A DNA stretch of 64,000 nt from Mucilaginibacter sp. UR6-11 (GCF_020880695.1 NZ_JAJIWO010000006.1:270985-334984), one strand, 5' to 3'. Counted from the stretch's first letter, positions 36,550-46,141 are shown. Numbers and translations: made by a program. The notes: generated by a model from the sequence alone, not told the origin.

Positions 36550-37353
36550 TTAGCCCTGATCACGCTGATACATCCGTAAATGAGGGGGTTGGTAATACTC
36601 GTTTAAATCAGCCGGTATACGCGCGTTGTAACCTATAATCTGTCTAAGTTCAGGCTTTAGCCCCGCAACAAAATCATAGCCCAAAAATCTTGGGTAATCC
36701 ATTTGTGGTTTAAAAAAAGGCAAAGTGAACCCTAAGGTTAAGGCTCTCCTGGGCATCGACGTTAAATTCTCTCCGGCAGCGTGCCATAAATTTGAGTCGA
36801 AAAGTATAATACTTCCTTTGGGGGTTATTGCCCGGTCAGCGTGTTTAAAAAAATATTCCTCATCCGGTTTCAAAGCGCTTTTATGTGATCCCGAAAGGAA
36901 ACGTGTTGCCCCGTTTTGTAACGTGAAATCATCAAGGGTTATAATCATCTGTAGCAATAGTTTGGTTTCGCTTACAAATGTTCGAATGTCCCTATGCATG
37001 TTGCTCAAATACGGGTGTTCTTGTTTTGAATGTATCACTCCGTTCATGCCATTCAAAATATATTTTCCTCCAAAATATTGGGTTATCTCATTATCACAAT
37101 ACATTCTTTCAAGAAGCGGTATGCTGAAGTTATCGCGCTCCAGAAGATGGTGAAGGGTACCATCCATATTTGCACTGATGCCATTCTTTATTTGTATATT
37201 TCTACGTCGTATATATCCATCGTATATGTCGTTGTTAATTATATCAATAAAATCAGGTTCAATTGCATTTTCATAAACTATCCATCCATAACCCTCTAAT
37301 GATGTCTTAAAATCATTTATTGTTCTTTCGGAGTAATTGACTTTGTTTTCCAT
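36550..37353 (-). CDS. PhyH-type Fe(II)/2-oxoglutarate oxygenase
   Basis: A soluble 267-residue member of the phytanoyl-CoA dioxygenase family. The iron triad is complete: His120-x-Asp122 in NMHRDIRTFV and His191 in NLWHAAGEN, with Arg202/203 placed to bind 2-oxoglutarate; a GATRFLSGSHKS loop (about 148-159) is also typical. Such enzymes hydroxylate small molecules or lipids; within this block a sugar or sugar-nucleotide substrate is the natural guess. ATG start, 24 bp after the glycosyltransferase stop. Substrate unknown. Confidence 0.88.
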   Translation of the reverse strand: MENKVNYSERTINDFKTSLEGYGWIVYENAIEPDFIDIINNDIYDGYIRRRNIQIKNGISANMDGTLHHLLERDNFSIPLLERMYCDNEITQYFGGKYILNGMNGVIHSKQEHPYLSNMHRDIRTFVSETKLLLQMIITLDDFTLQNGATRFLSGSHKSALKPDEEYFFKHADRAITPKGSIILFDSNLWHAAGENLTSMPRRALTLGFTLPFFKPQMDYPRFLGYDFVAGLKPELRQIIGYNARIPADLNEYYQPPHLRMYQRDQG

Positions 37354-37377
37354 AATTGTATTATATAATGTTAATGC

Positions 37378-38520
37378 TTAACTCAATTGCATAATTTTCA
37401 GCATATGACGATTGATCAGGTTGACATCAAATTTTGTTCTGGCCAGTTTTTGACCATTTAATCCATGTCTTAACACATCTAGTTTGTTGTTCAAGTAAAA
37501 CTCCATTTTTGAAACAAGTTGGGACACATTTTTTATCGGAACCATAAAGCCATTCACAGCCATATCTGAGTTAATTGTTTCCCGGCACCCTACAGAATCG
37601 CAGGTTATAATTGCCCGGCCCATGGCCATACTCTCTAACAGGCACCGCGGTACGCCTTCGCCGTAATAGGAAGGTAATACTACTACGGATGAATCTTTGA
37701 TATATGGACGCACATCGTCTACTTCACCAACATACTGAACAATTTCACTATACCGTATCTGACTATATAAATTAGGGCTTATGGCATCAATATTATTATC
37801 ATAAGCGCCAATGAGTGTAAATTTTATATCTGGATATCGTTTGCGAATGTTTTTCGCAGCCTGGTAATATTCATAAATACCTTTGGCATTTATTAACCGG
37901 GCTACCATAATGAAATTTATTTGATCCAGATTAGGCGGGCTATATTTATACTGTTCAAGGTCAACACCAGACCCATTAACAAAAAAGACTTTATTCTTAT
38001 CGTTTAATATCCGGTGTCGTATCAGGGTATAATAATCATCTTTGTTTTGAAAAATTACTCTCAAATTACGGCCAGGTCTTAAACTAAGTTTTAATAATAG
38101 CTTTGTTATAGTGCTAATCAAATTAAGTGGTTTACCGTTAGTGAAATTATATCCTAGACCAGTTAACATCGGCGTTATACGTTTAACGCCACATAATCTG
38201 GCCATTAACGTGCCGTAAATAACCGGTTTAAATGTATAAGGAAACAACACGTCGGGTTGAGTCTGTTTAATCAATAAGTATAATTGAATGATGAACTGAA
38301 TGTCGCGCATAATAGATACGTGGCTACCTTCCAGGTTGCTTTCATAAATTGTTACACCCATGGATGTTAACCTATTACGTATGTTTTGCTGTGGTATTTT
38401 GGGGGTGAAAGCATAAACATGATGCTTTTTTCTAAGTTCCTTTATTAAGTTTCCTCTAAAATCGAGTAAGGATTTAGACGAATCACATACGATAAGTACC
38501 TTTTTTCCGGATTTACTCAT
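37378..38520 (-). CDS. Glycosyltransferase family 4
   Basis: A cytoplasmic 380-residue GT-B glycosyltransferase. N-terminal Rossmann domain opens with KVLIVCDSSKSLLDFRGNL; C-terminal donor domain has FIMVARLINAKGIYEYYQAA (about 205-225), VQYVGEVDDVRPYI and the EGVPRCLLESMAMGRAIIT block (about 290-308) with the GT4 E-x7-E pair. Retaining mechanism by family; donor and acceptor unknown. It is separated from the upstream pectate-lyase-like gene by a terminator and 265 bp, so may have its own promoter there; the tailoring block follows closely. Confidence 0.92.
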   Translation of the reverse strand: MSKSGKKVLIVCDSSKSLLDFRGNLIKELRKKHHVYAFTPKIPQQNIRNRLTSMGVTIYESNLEGSHVSIMRDIQFIIQLYLLIKQTQPDVLFPYTFKPVIYGTLMARLCGVKRITPMLTGLGYNFTNGKPLNLISTITKLLLKLSLRPGRNLRVIFQNKDDYYTLIRHRILNDKNKVFFVNGSGVDLEQYKYSPPNLDQINFIMVARLINAKGIYEYYQAAKNIRKRYPDIKFTLIGAYDNNIDAISPNLYSQIRYSEIVQYVGEVDDVRPYIKDSSVVVLPSYYGEGVPRCLLESMAMGRAIITCDSVGCRETINSDMAVNGFMVPIKNVSQLVSKMEFYLNNKLDVLRHGLNGQKLARTKFDVNLINRHMLKIMQLS

Positions 38521-38741
38521 AGCGATCTGAATTATTTGCTAACACATGTGTTATTCCAATCGGGATTGCATGCTAGCTGGTTAGTGTTTTTTGTAAGACT
38601 GGAAGAACATTAAGCGCCTAATTGAACTGTAGGCCGATCTTTTATGCTTTGACAGATAAGGGCTTATCTTGCTTGTAGTTAGAATAGGTATTAAGAAATA
38701 ATGCTATTACGATATTGATTTAGTCACATAAAGTTGAATAA

Positions 38742-38770
38742 CCCAACTACCGTTTATTACAGTAGTTGGG
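38742..38770 (-). terminator. Terminator after the pectate-lyase-like gene
   Basis: CCCAACTAC (38742-38750) and GTAGTTGGG (38762-38770) make a perfect 9-bp stem, 15 bp after the reverse-strand lyase stop, followed in the direction of transcription by TTATTCAACTTT. It is the clearest intrinsic terminator inside the polysaccharide locus. The remaining spacer to the next gene holds nothing I can name. Confidence 0.7.
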
Positions 38771-38785
38771 AAAACAAGAATATGA

Positions 38786-40210
38786 TTAGTTTAAAATTGC
38801 GCCCGAACCTTTTTGAACGATGGTTGGCACATCGGCTGCAGGATCAAGTACAGCGCTGTATGAATACGATGGTAGCCAAGACGAGACTGCTGTTGTAATG
38901 TTGTTAGCGCCACAATTTGAATAAATATTAGTGTTAACACCGCTAAAATAACCCGGAGGGTCGCCTGCAAGATTGGTACTAAGTGGTTTCGAACAACTCT
39001 GAAAATACTCATTGTCAGTACGCACGTTCCCAGCCGCCCTTGCTCCTATTGAATAGCCACTGTTGTTTAAGTGGTAATTATTAAACACGTGTACGCTACC
39101 GTAATTCATGTCAGGTTCACGCTCGCCAATATTATACCAAAAATTGTGGTGTAATGTTACATGTAAATGGCCTATATCTTCAGTATTACCTGCAATGCCT
39201 CCGCTTATCAGCACAGATAAGTTATTGTCATGAAATTTATTCCACGACACAGTTATATAATCAGATGCACGGGTAATTGAAATATCTTTACCCCAATACG
39301 CCCATCCGTGGCTACGGTCAGTACTGAAATCACAATGATCGATCCAAATATGTGTAGATGCATACTTGATCATTACACCAGCATCAGTCACATAATTTCT
39401 AAATGTTATATTTTGTATTATAATATTATTTACTTGCATTATATAAAGTGGCGCACCTTCAATAATAGCTCCGGGTTTACCAATAATTGTTTTATTTGAT
39501 GATACGTTAACGGCATCGTCGCCTGTACCCATAATGTGGCCACTTACATAAATAATTTTAGCCGTGCTACCAGAAACTGCGGTTTTTAATTCAGATAATG
39601 TAGTAACGGTAACGGTTTGGCCACCAATACCACCTGTAGTAGTTCCGTTTACCATTGCATATCCCATAAGCGCATTACTTAAACCTGTTGTAGTGGTGCC
39701 TGTACCAGTCCCTGTACCTGTGCCAGTGCCATCAGCTACCGGCGTACCTCCCATAGTATAAGTATACTTTCTTCCATTGGTAGCCGGATTTGTATTATCC
39801 GATGAAGAAAAATACAGTTTGGTGCCCCAATGAACAAAACGCCCCTTACCATAGTTACAAATATTGTTATAAGTGGAGTGGGCGGGATTCAATTCAACTC
39901 CATCCTCAAAAAGCCGCAATGTAGATGCTGTCGGAGAGCTATTCGAATCACCACTTTGCGACAGTGGATAGCCAAGATGGTAACCATACGCACCATCAGC
40001 TGCCAACCCAGTTAAATTTACTGTGTACACTGTGGATGTTGAAGTGGTGGCCAAGCTATTCCCAACAACAACATTTGATAATGTCGTTTCGCTTAACGAG
40101 GAGGGAACGGGGCTTTCACCATTTTTTTTACAACTATCAATCAGGAAAACTGCGCTTAAAATAAAGCTTACAACCGCCATTTTTTTAAAGATTTTTTTTG
40201 TTCTTTTCAT
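38786..40210 (-). CDS. Pectate-lyase-like (PL1 fold) lipoprotein
   Basis: A 474-residue secreted protein: basic start, hydrophobic segment and Cys27 (LIDSCKK) for lipidation; an N-terminal beta domain (about 40-155), a Gly-Thr repeat linker (about 162-172), then a right-handed beta-helix of the pectate lyase 1 family (about 180-470) with VTTLSELKTAV, IWIDHCDFS (about 288-296) and LHHNFWYNIGEREPDMNYGSVHVFNNY-type region (about 350-376). The Arg of GERE aligns with the catalytic Arg of RxPxxR, but the second conserved Arg is Asn. It may cleave uronic-acid polymer, perhaps the locus's own product. Flanked by a terminator and 190 bp of AT-rich upstream DNA, so likely a separate unit. Confidence 0.86.
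   Translation of the reverse strand: MKRTKKIFKKMAVVSFILSAVFLIDSCKKNGESPVPSSLSETTLSNVVVGNSLATTSTSTVYTVNLTGLAADGAYGYHLGYPLSQSGDSNSSPTASTLRLFEDGVELNPAHSTYNNICNYGKGRFVHWGTKLYFSSSDNTNPATNGRKYTYTMGGTPVADGTGTGTGTGTGTTTTGLSNALMGYAMVNGTTTGGIGGQTVTVTTLSELKTAVSGSTAKIIYVSGHIMGTGDDAVNVSSNKTIIGKPGAIIEGAPLYIMQVNNIIIQNITFRNYVTDAGVMIKYASTHIWIDHCDFSTDRSHGWAYWGKDISITRASDYITVSWNKFHDNNLSVLISGGIAGNTEDIGHLHVTLHHNFWYNIGEREPDMNYGSVHVFNNYHLNNSGYSIGARAAGNVRTDNEYFQSCSKPLSTNLAGDPPGYFSGVNTNIYSNCGANNITTAVSSWLPSYSYSAVLDPAADVPTIVQKGSGAILN
39697..39730 (-). repeat. Imperfect 6-bp repeat coding a Gly-Thr linker
   Basis: About five imperfect copies of a CC(T/A)GTN hexamer encode the alternating Gly-Thr linker of the lyase-like lipoprotein. 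Slippage by one unit would change linker length in frame. Such linkers join an anchor domain to a catalytic domain. Confidence 0.6.
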
Positions 40211-40401
40211 ACTTTACATTTTAGGCTTTCCAAACGGGCTTATTTGAAAAAATTATAACCTAAAATTTTGTATGAAAATTAGACTGATTTTAAAAATGGT
40301 TCAAAACATGCTTCAATCAATCAAAAACGCTTAAAATATGTAAATACAGTTGTAAAATAGTTGTATAAAATTGCACACTTCATGACATTTATATGACACT
40401 T

Positions 40402-41496
40402 TTACACTTCTAATTCCATTTTTTTATTGGCGAAAGAGGGTTCGTTTATTCTATAAAATGCCTTAAACCAATCTATAAAATGCCTAATTCCAATAGGCAC
40501 AGATATAGAAGGTTTGTAATTTACGTGGCTATCCAAATTTGATATATCAGCGCAGGTCTCTGCAACATCTCCGTCCTGGAGTGGCTTAAATATTTTCTTT
40601 GCTTTTATTTTAATTTGATCCTCTATCTCGGTAATAAAATCTAAAAGGCTCACCGGCGCTCCTCTGCCAATATTAAATATTCTAAAAGGTGCATTTGAAG
40701 TAGCCGGATCCGGACAAAGACCATCCCAGTCTGTATTGCGTTTGGCAGGGTTATCAATAACGTGTATAGTGCCCTCAATAATATCATCAATGTATGTAAA
40801 ATCGCGTTTCATATTTCCATTGTTGAAAATTTCGATAGGTGTCCCTGTAATTATAGCTTTTGTAAAAATAAACAAGGCCATATCCGGTCTTCCCCAAGGT
40901 CCGTAAACAGTAAAAAAGCGTAATCCGGTGGTTTTTAAATTAAATAAGTGGCTGTATGTATGCGCCATCATTTCGTTTGCTTTTTTTGATGCAGCATATA
41001 AAGATACCGGGTGATCGGCAATATCGTGCTCATTAAACGGCATCTTTTCATTCAAACCATAAACGCTTGACGAACTTGCATAAACCAAGTGTTCTATTTT
41101 ATGATGTCTGCAACATTCAAGTATGTTTAAAAATCCTTTAATGTTGGAATCCACATATACCTCAGGATTAGTTAAACTATATCGCACACCTGCCTGAGCT
41201 GCCAGGTTGCAAACAGCATCGAACTTAGTGGTCAAAAATACACGTTCTAATACTTCTTTATCCAACAGGTCTACCTTAATAAATGTATAATTTGGATATT
41301 TCTGGCTAACAATACTTTTTCCATAGGTTAACTTAGAAGCATTAATACCCGTTTCAGCAAGTCGTGCGCGTTTTAACTTGACGTCATAATAATCATTAAT
41401 ATTATCGATGCCTACAACCGAGTCGCCTCTTTCAAGAAGCCGTTTTGCCAAATGAAAGCCAATAAAACCGGCAGTGCCGGTGATTAAAATTTTCAT
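40402..41496 (-). CDS. UDP-uronate 4-epimerase-like NAD-dependent epimerase
   Basis: A 364-residue extended short-chain dehydrogenase. NAD motif GTAGFIG (residues 7-13), followed by the [16 protein letters not shown] block characteristic of UDP-glucuronate 4-epimerases (LpsL/CapI type), catalytic Tyr167 and Lys171 in [11 protein letters not shown], and [21 protein letters not shown] (about 198-218). It would make UDP-galacturonate from UDP-glucuronate, or the N-acetyl versions given the dehydrogenase at 54969-56264. ATG start. No UDP-glucose dehydrogenase is seen in the window, which leaves the substrate open. Confidence 0.92.
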   Translation of the reverse strand: MKILITGTAGFIGFHLAKRLLERGDSVVGIDNINDYYDVKLKRARLAETGINASKLTYGKSIVSQKYPNYTFIKVDLLDKEVLERVFLTTKFDAVCNLAAQAGVRYSLTNPEVYVDSNIKGFLNILECCRHHKIEHLVYASSSSVYGLNEKMPFNEHDIADHPVSLYAASKKANEMMAHTYSHLFNLKTTGLRFFTVYGPWGRPDMALFIFTKAIITGTPIEIFNNGNMKRDFTYIDDIIEGTIHVIDNPAKRNTDWDGLCPDPATSNAPFRIFNIGRGAPVSLLDFITEIEDQIKIKAKKIFKPLQDGDVAETCADISNLDSHVNYKPSISVPIGIRHFIDWFKAFYRINEPSFANKKMELEV

Positions 41497-41554
41497 AAAA
41501 TTTATTTTAAAAGGTAATTATTGCCTCGATAAAGGCATCTGATGGAGTTTGTAA

Positions 41555-42625
41555 CTATAATGCTTTAGTTATTACATCAACAAATACTGCTGGTATTCTG
41601 TTAAGCAAATAGTCGTTATGTTTTGCTTTGCTCACTTGTTGTTGTAAGCAAAGCGCTTTTTTGATGGCAATGGCCAACTGATCAACATCATTCGCCTTAG
41701 CGGTAAAAATTTCCGGAATATTCTCAATTCCGCCTGCACATAAGGTTGAGACTACCCTCGGATTTACCGACAGCATTTCTAACAACACATTAGGAAATCC
41801 TTCTTCAATTGATGAAACAACGCAAACACTGGCATTTTTAAAATAAGGTATCGGATTTTCTGTCCATCCTTTTAAAATCACTCTATTAGTAAGCCCATGA
41901 TCAGTAATCATTTTGCTGAGGAATGCTTTTTGAGGCCCATCGCCAAATAGCAATAATTTTAAATTGGGGTATTGCTTTTTGATACAATTAAATGCTCTTA
42001 TTAAAACATCAAATCCTTTTTCAGGTATCAATCTTCCGGCTGCGCAAATAAATTGAGTATTGTAATAACCATCATCTAAGCACTTTTCAGCTTTTTTGAT
42101 AATTGTTTCCCTATCAATAGGATTATTCAACACAATTACCTTATCCGGCTGAATGAACCGAATATGTTTTAAAAACTGCTGTTTCATCAACTCTGTTTGA
42201 CAAACCACAAGGTTGACAGCGGAATACCCTATACCATAAACCAGCTTGTAACTAAATTTTTTAAAGCCGGAATACCTTGTAAAAACAGAAGAACATTCTC
42301 TGACAACCAGATAAGATCTTAAATATCCAATTCTCTTAAGTATACCCAGATAAGCATTCAAATAAGGATGGGTACTCATTACAATATACTCTTTACGGTA
42401 TCTAAAAAGCAGAATTATTAGTTTTAAGAATCCTTTGATCATGCTCCTGTCAGAAGCATATATATGTACAATTTCTTTTGGGATATGCAGGCCGTTTTTA
42501 TCCGATTTTTTTAAAAAGATTATTGGAGCCATGCTGGCCTTGGCTGCCATCAATAATACTTTTTCGGCGCCATTGGCAACGTCAGACATCGAAATAAATA
42601 CCATTCTATTTGCAGAAGGTGCCAT
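41555..42625 (-). CDS. Glycosyltransferase family 4
   Basis: A 356-residue GT-B enzyme. The N-terminal half opens with MVFISMSDVANGAEKVLLMAA and includes MSTHPYLNAYLGILKRIG; the donor half has FICAAGRLIPEKGFDVLIRAF (about 188-208), RVILKGWTENPIPYFKNA and SIEEGFPNVLLEMLSVNP (about 272-289), the GT4 E-x7-E block. A second in-frame ATG eight codons in is an alternative start. It lies 19 bp after the GINT1-like gene. Specificity not readable. Confidence 0.92.
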   Translation of the reverse strand: MAPSANRMVFISMSDVANGAEKVLLMAAKASMAPIIFLKKSDKNGLHIPKEIVHIYASDRSMIKGFLKLIILLFRYRKEYIVMSTHPYLNAYLGILKRIGYLRSYLVVRECSSVFTRYSGFKKFSYKLVYGIGYSAVNLVVCQTELMKQQFLKHIRFIQPDKVIVLNNPIDRETIIKKAEKCLDDGYYNTQFICAAGRLIPEKGFDVLIRAFNCIKKQYPNLKLLLFGDGPQKAFLSKMITDHGLTNRVILKGWTENPIPYFKNASVCVVSSIEEGFPNVLLEMLSVNPRVVSTLCAGGIENIPEIFTAKANDVDQLAIAIKKALCLQQQVSKAKHNDYLLNRIPAVFVDVITKAL

Positions 42626-42643
42626 TTCTAACTTATATAAATT

Positions 42644-43549
42644 CTAGTTGATGTAGTTCCTAACCTTTCGTACAAACTTTTTTAGCGGATTAATTAAGCT
42701 GTATACTTTGCGCTTTCCATCAACAATTAATAATCCGTTGCAAAAATTAATGGTGTGTAAACCTTGGTTATAAGGCGGTTGGGCGCCTATTTTAAAAACT
42801 GACGCGCATTTAAATTCGGTCTCACTAAGTAGCGTTATCTCGTTTATCACAACCGATCCGCCATAGCACTTTTGATGATTTTGACTAGGCATATACAGCT
42901 TTTTATCTGCGATGAACAATCGCCCTGCCGATCGGCACATTGAAGAATTAACTTTTATAGGGTTTTGCTTGTGTGGTTCAAATTTGCCCATTAGGCTATC
43001 CGCATGAAAAATGTACAGCAGGTTAGTATTTTTTGATTTACTGTTGAATAACCAATATTTTTCGTTGTAGTATATAATTGAGCTGTCTACAAACCTTCCT
43101 GTTAACAATACGTTCAGTTTTTCAAATTTTTGGGGCTTGTCAACATTTACCTGATATAATACAACTTCATTTGCTTCAGATGATTCGGGTACACAATAAA
43201 TTTTGCCTCCTATAGAAAAAGTATAAGGATAAGAAAGATGAACACTATTACTGTAAAGCGCTGATATTTTCTCTTTGCTTTTAAAACTCATGCTATTAAG
43301 CAACATCAATTCCCCTTTGCCTTTCCAAAAATTCAACTCCTCATAATACAAATGCATATGGCCATTTATCATTACCGGAAACGGATCGGCGGCATAATCA
43401 ACGTCATCTTCAGTTAACCAGGTTACTTTGCCGGCCAGTTGTTTGGCCTTTATTAACTCTTGCGGCGTTTGATTTAAGTACCCAATGTTCCATCTACTAC
43501 AGGTAAAGAATTTATCAAACAGGTTTATAAAGGTTTTTAAAGGCTCCAT
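42644..43549 (-). CDS. GINT1-N-terminal-like beta-propeller protein
   Basis: A 301-residue protein with the signature YAADPFPVMINGHMHLYYEE (about 52-71) and WKGKGEL, as in the N-terminal domain of glucosamine inositolphosphorylceramide transferase 1-type proteins, which has a five-bladed propeller resembling GH43/GH68 enzymes. Further blades contain YPYTFSIGGKIYCVPES and GRFVDSSIIYYNEKYWLF. Bacterial members occur in polysaccharide loci and may be transferases or formyl/acyl-type modifiers; the role is unproven. The ATG lies inside the end of the GNAT-fold gene (35-bp overlap), implying coupled translation. Confidence 0.75.
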   Translation of the reverse strand: MEPLKTFINLFDKFFTCSRWNIGYLNQTPQELIKAKQLAGKVTWLTEDDVDYAADPFPVMINGHMHLYYEELNFWKGKGELMLLNSMSFKSKEKISALYSNSVHLSYPYTFSIGGKIYCVPESSEANEVVLYQVNVDKPQKFEKLNVLLTGRFVDSSIIYYNEKYWLFNSKSKNTNLLYIFHADSLMGKFEPHKQNPIKVNSSMCRSAGRLFIADKKLYMPSQNHQKCYGGSVVINEITLLSETEFKCASVFKIGAQPPYNQGLHTINFCNGLLIVDGKRKVYSLINPLKKFVRKVRNYIN

Positions 43550-44276
43550 GCTTTAAAATTTTATTAAAGAACGTATAAAGCCTTGCTGCTATTGGCAAAA
43601 AATCACTTTCCTGCACCAGGGTTCCTCCAAAACTATCTTTAAATTGATTGATCTTTAAAAGCGCTTCATCTGTGGTGCCTGCGGCATAACCACCCAGATC
43701 GTATGTCTTATACCCATTTTCTTTAAAATGGCACATATCCTTAAAATGCAGCAACCTGTTTGCCCTCCCTATTACCGCCCTGGATTGTGTGGCCTTTTCT
43801 ACCCGAAACAGGGACGCAGAATACAACAACCTTACCCGTTTCAAATCATCATCAACGAGGTAAGCATGCATTACAATATCCTCATCTTTATAAGTTGCTT
43901 TAGTAATAACGATGTTAGACTCATATTTATAAAAGGAGGAATTGAGCCCGGGAAGTTGTTTTGAACTGGCAAATAAATTATAAAAGGTAATAAAATATGG
44001 CAGGTTAGTTTCAACAGAAGTTTCAACACCATCTTTTAAAGCCCTTCTAATTTCATAAGCTGTATTTCGATCAAATTCCGCTTCAAAAACCGATACTTCT
44101 GTATTAATATTTATAACTTTCGTAAAAAATGGCTCCCGGTAATATCCGGTAACGGGACCGCAGTAGCTACTTTGCTTGTAATAATTAAGTAAACAATTAC
44201 TAAGACTCGGCCTGTCTGCAAACCATATCACATTAACAGGCATGCAACTTAATACCCGGGTATTTATCTGAACCAT
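43515..44276 (-). CDS. GNAT/FemAB-fold protein
   Basis: A 253-residue protein that resembles one half of a FemAB-like acyltransferase: EIRRALKDGV (about 93-102) matches the Arg/Lys helix of that family and the C-terminal NGYKTYDLGGYA (about 195-206) the y-x-fDlGG motif. No signal or membrane segment. Genes of this type often precede GINT1-like genes, and here the two overlap by 35 bp, so the products may form a complex or act on the same sugar. Substrate unknown. Confidence 0.7.
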   Translation of the reverse strand: MVQINTRVLSCMPVNVIWFADRPSLSNCLLNYYKQSSYCGPVTGYYREPFFTKVININTEVSVFEAEFDRNTAYEIRRALKDGVETSVETNLPYFITFYNLFASSKQLPGLNSSFYKYESNIVITKATYKDEDIVMHAYLVDDDLKRVRLLYSASLFRVEKATQSRAVIGRANRLLHFKDMCHFKENGYKTYDLGGYAAGTTDEALLKINQFKDSFGGTLVQESDFLPIAARLYTFFNKILKHGAFKNLYKPV

Positions 44277-44291
44277 AAATTGGTATAAAAA

Positions 44292-46133
44292 TCAAGCCGT
44301 TTGGTACACGGTTGATGTGTTTATCTTTTGATTTTCAAGCCACTGCGTCATCACCAGCAATTTCCATATCTGCGGAAATTTATTTTGTTTGCCACTTATG
44401 TGATCCTTTATCATAAGCGCTACTTTAGATGAATTAATCCCGGGTATATTGTTTAAGTTACTTAAAGACAACCGATCTTGTACGTAGTCTTTTAATTCAT
44501 TTCTAAACCAATGACGAAGCGGAACTGTAAAACCTGCTTTAGGCCGGTTAAAAAAATGTTGTGGGACATGTTCATAAAGGATGTCTTTCAAAATGCGTTT
44601 TTGAATTCCGCGATGGAATTTATAGCTGTCAGGCAGGCGCTGTGCAAATGATACAATTCTATGATCCATCATCGGCGCTCTTGCCTCTATTGCAAAAGCC
44701 ATCGAAGCCCGGTCAACTTTGGTGTTTATATCTCCGTTGAGATATGTTTTAACATCAAAAGACGACATTCTTTGTAAAAAACTTCTGCCCGGCTGTGAAA
44801 AATAATCCATAAAAGGAACCTCTAATCCAAGCCTGGGTTGCTCTAGCCAGGAATATTCTAAACCACCAAGCATAAGGGCATACAGTGATTCTATATTTTT
44901 ACACCGGAGGCCCGTTGCTATTAATTTATGCCTGTAATTGGAAGATATTCCTAAAGCCCCACTAAGTAACATCCGCGCCACTACCGGATACTTAAACAAT
45001 TTATTGGCCGTGTTAAGCCACCGGTACCTGGCATAACCCAAAAAACTTTCGTCACCACCATCACCGCTTAATGTCACGGTCACATAATTCTTAGTGTACT
45101 TACTTAAAAGTAAAGTTGGTATAGCGCTCGAATCGGCAAAGGGCTCATCATAATATTTGCCAAAATTTTCTATTAATGACATCCCCTCTTCGGCCCGGCA
45201 TGTTATTGTGTGATGATTTGTTTTTAAATGGTTAGCAATTTTTTCGGCAAATGCACTTTCATCATAATCCTTTTCATCAAACCGTATACAAAAAGTATTT
45301 ACCCGGCTTGAATTTTTAACGGCAAGCGAAGCAATAAGTGATGAATCGATACCCCCTGATAAAAAAACCCCAAGTTTAACATCGGCATGCATTCTGATAT
45401 CTACTGCATGGGTTAATAATGCTTTAAGGTCGCTTTTAGCTTTATTGTATGTGCCTGTATAATAATTATCAACGTTTGTATCCAAGTCCCAATACTTTTT
45501 TTCTTCAAAACTTCTTGTAGTTAAGTTATAAGTAAAAATATATCCTGCAGGCAGTTTTTTAATCTCATTCCAGGCAGAGCGCGGTTCGGGAACATACCCC
45601 CATATAAAATACTCGTTAATGGCTTGCTCATCATAAGTTAAGCGCCTTCCAATGGATATTTGCGACGGTTGGCTGGCAAACTCAAATCCGCCTGAATCTA
45701 ATGCGTAGTAAAACGGCTTCTTACCTAATCTATCGCGTGCACCAAAAAGCTGGTCTGCAACGGGGTCGTAAATTACAAATGCAAACATGCCGTTAAAATG
45801 TTCAACGCAATGCTTACCAAATTTCAGGTAGGCCGCCGCCACTACTTCAGTATCTGAATTAGTATAAAAAGTATATCCGAATACTGTTAGTTGTGCCCTT
45901 ATAGCTCTGTAATTATATATTTCGCCATTAAAAACAATTTTAAGATGCCGGTATGAAAAAGGCTGATCCGAGCGATGGTCGAGATCAATAATGGCAAGCC
46001 TGTTATGCCCCAATATTACTTGTCTTGAGCGTTCAAATCCTGTATGATCAGGGCCTCTAAAATTTACTCTCGCCAATTTCTCACGAACAACCTCGTCACT
46101 ATAATAAATAGTAGATCCGTATATTCCGCACAT
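44292..46133 (-). CDS. asnB: Asparagine synthase-like glutamine amidotransferase
   Basis: A 613-residue two-domain enzyme. Class II glutaminase domain (1-190) with nucleophile Cys2 (MCGIYG), RGPDHTGF and NGEIYNY; synthetase domain with PP-loop LSGGIDSSL (about 256-264) and the SGDGGDE block. Length fits AsnB. Within surface-polysaccharide loci such enzymes usually amidate the carboxyl group of uronic acids rather than make asparagine; the uronate genes at 40402 and 54969 fit that. The symbol denotes family only. ATG start, 8 bp after the upstream glycosyltransferase gene. Confidence 0.9.
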   Translation of the reverse strand: MCGIYGSTIYYSDEVVREKLARVNFRGPDHTGFERSRQVILGHNRLAIIDLDHRSDQPFSYRHLKIVFNGEIYNYRAIRAQLTVFGYTFYTNSDTEVVAAAYLKFGKHCVEHFNGMFAFVIYDPVADQLFGARDRLGKKPFYYALDSGGFEFASQPSQISIGRRLTYDEQAINEYFIWGYVPEPRSAWNEIKKLPAGYIFTYNLTTRSFEEKKYWDLDTNVDNYYTGTYNKAKSDLKALLTHAVDIRMHADVKLGVFLSGGIDSSLIASLAVKNSSRVNTFCIRFDEKDYDESAFAEKIANHLKTNHHTITCRAEEGMSLIENFGKYYDEPFADSSAIPTLLLSKYTKNYVTVTLSGDGGDESFLGYARYRWLNTANKLFKYPVVARMLLSGALGISSNYRHKLIATGLRCKNIESLYALMLGGLEYSWLEQPRLGLEVPFMDYFSQPGRSFLQRMSSFDVKTYLNGDINTKVDRASMAFAIEARAPMMDHRIVSFAQRLPDSYKFHRGIQKRILKDILYEHVPQHFFNRPKAGFTVPLRHWFRNELKDYVQDRLSLSNLNNIPGINSSKVALMIKDHISGKQNKFPQIWKLLVMTQWLENQKINTSTVYQTA

Positions 46134-46141
46134 AAATTTGT

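Noticed and set aside
36369..36563. Reverse frame of 64 codons overlapping the PhyH and DegT-like genes
   Set aside because: Overlaps two well-supported genes in another frame and shows no features.
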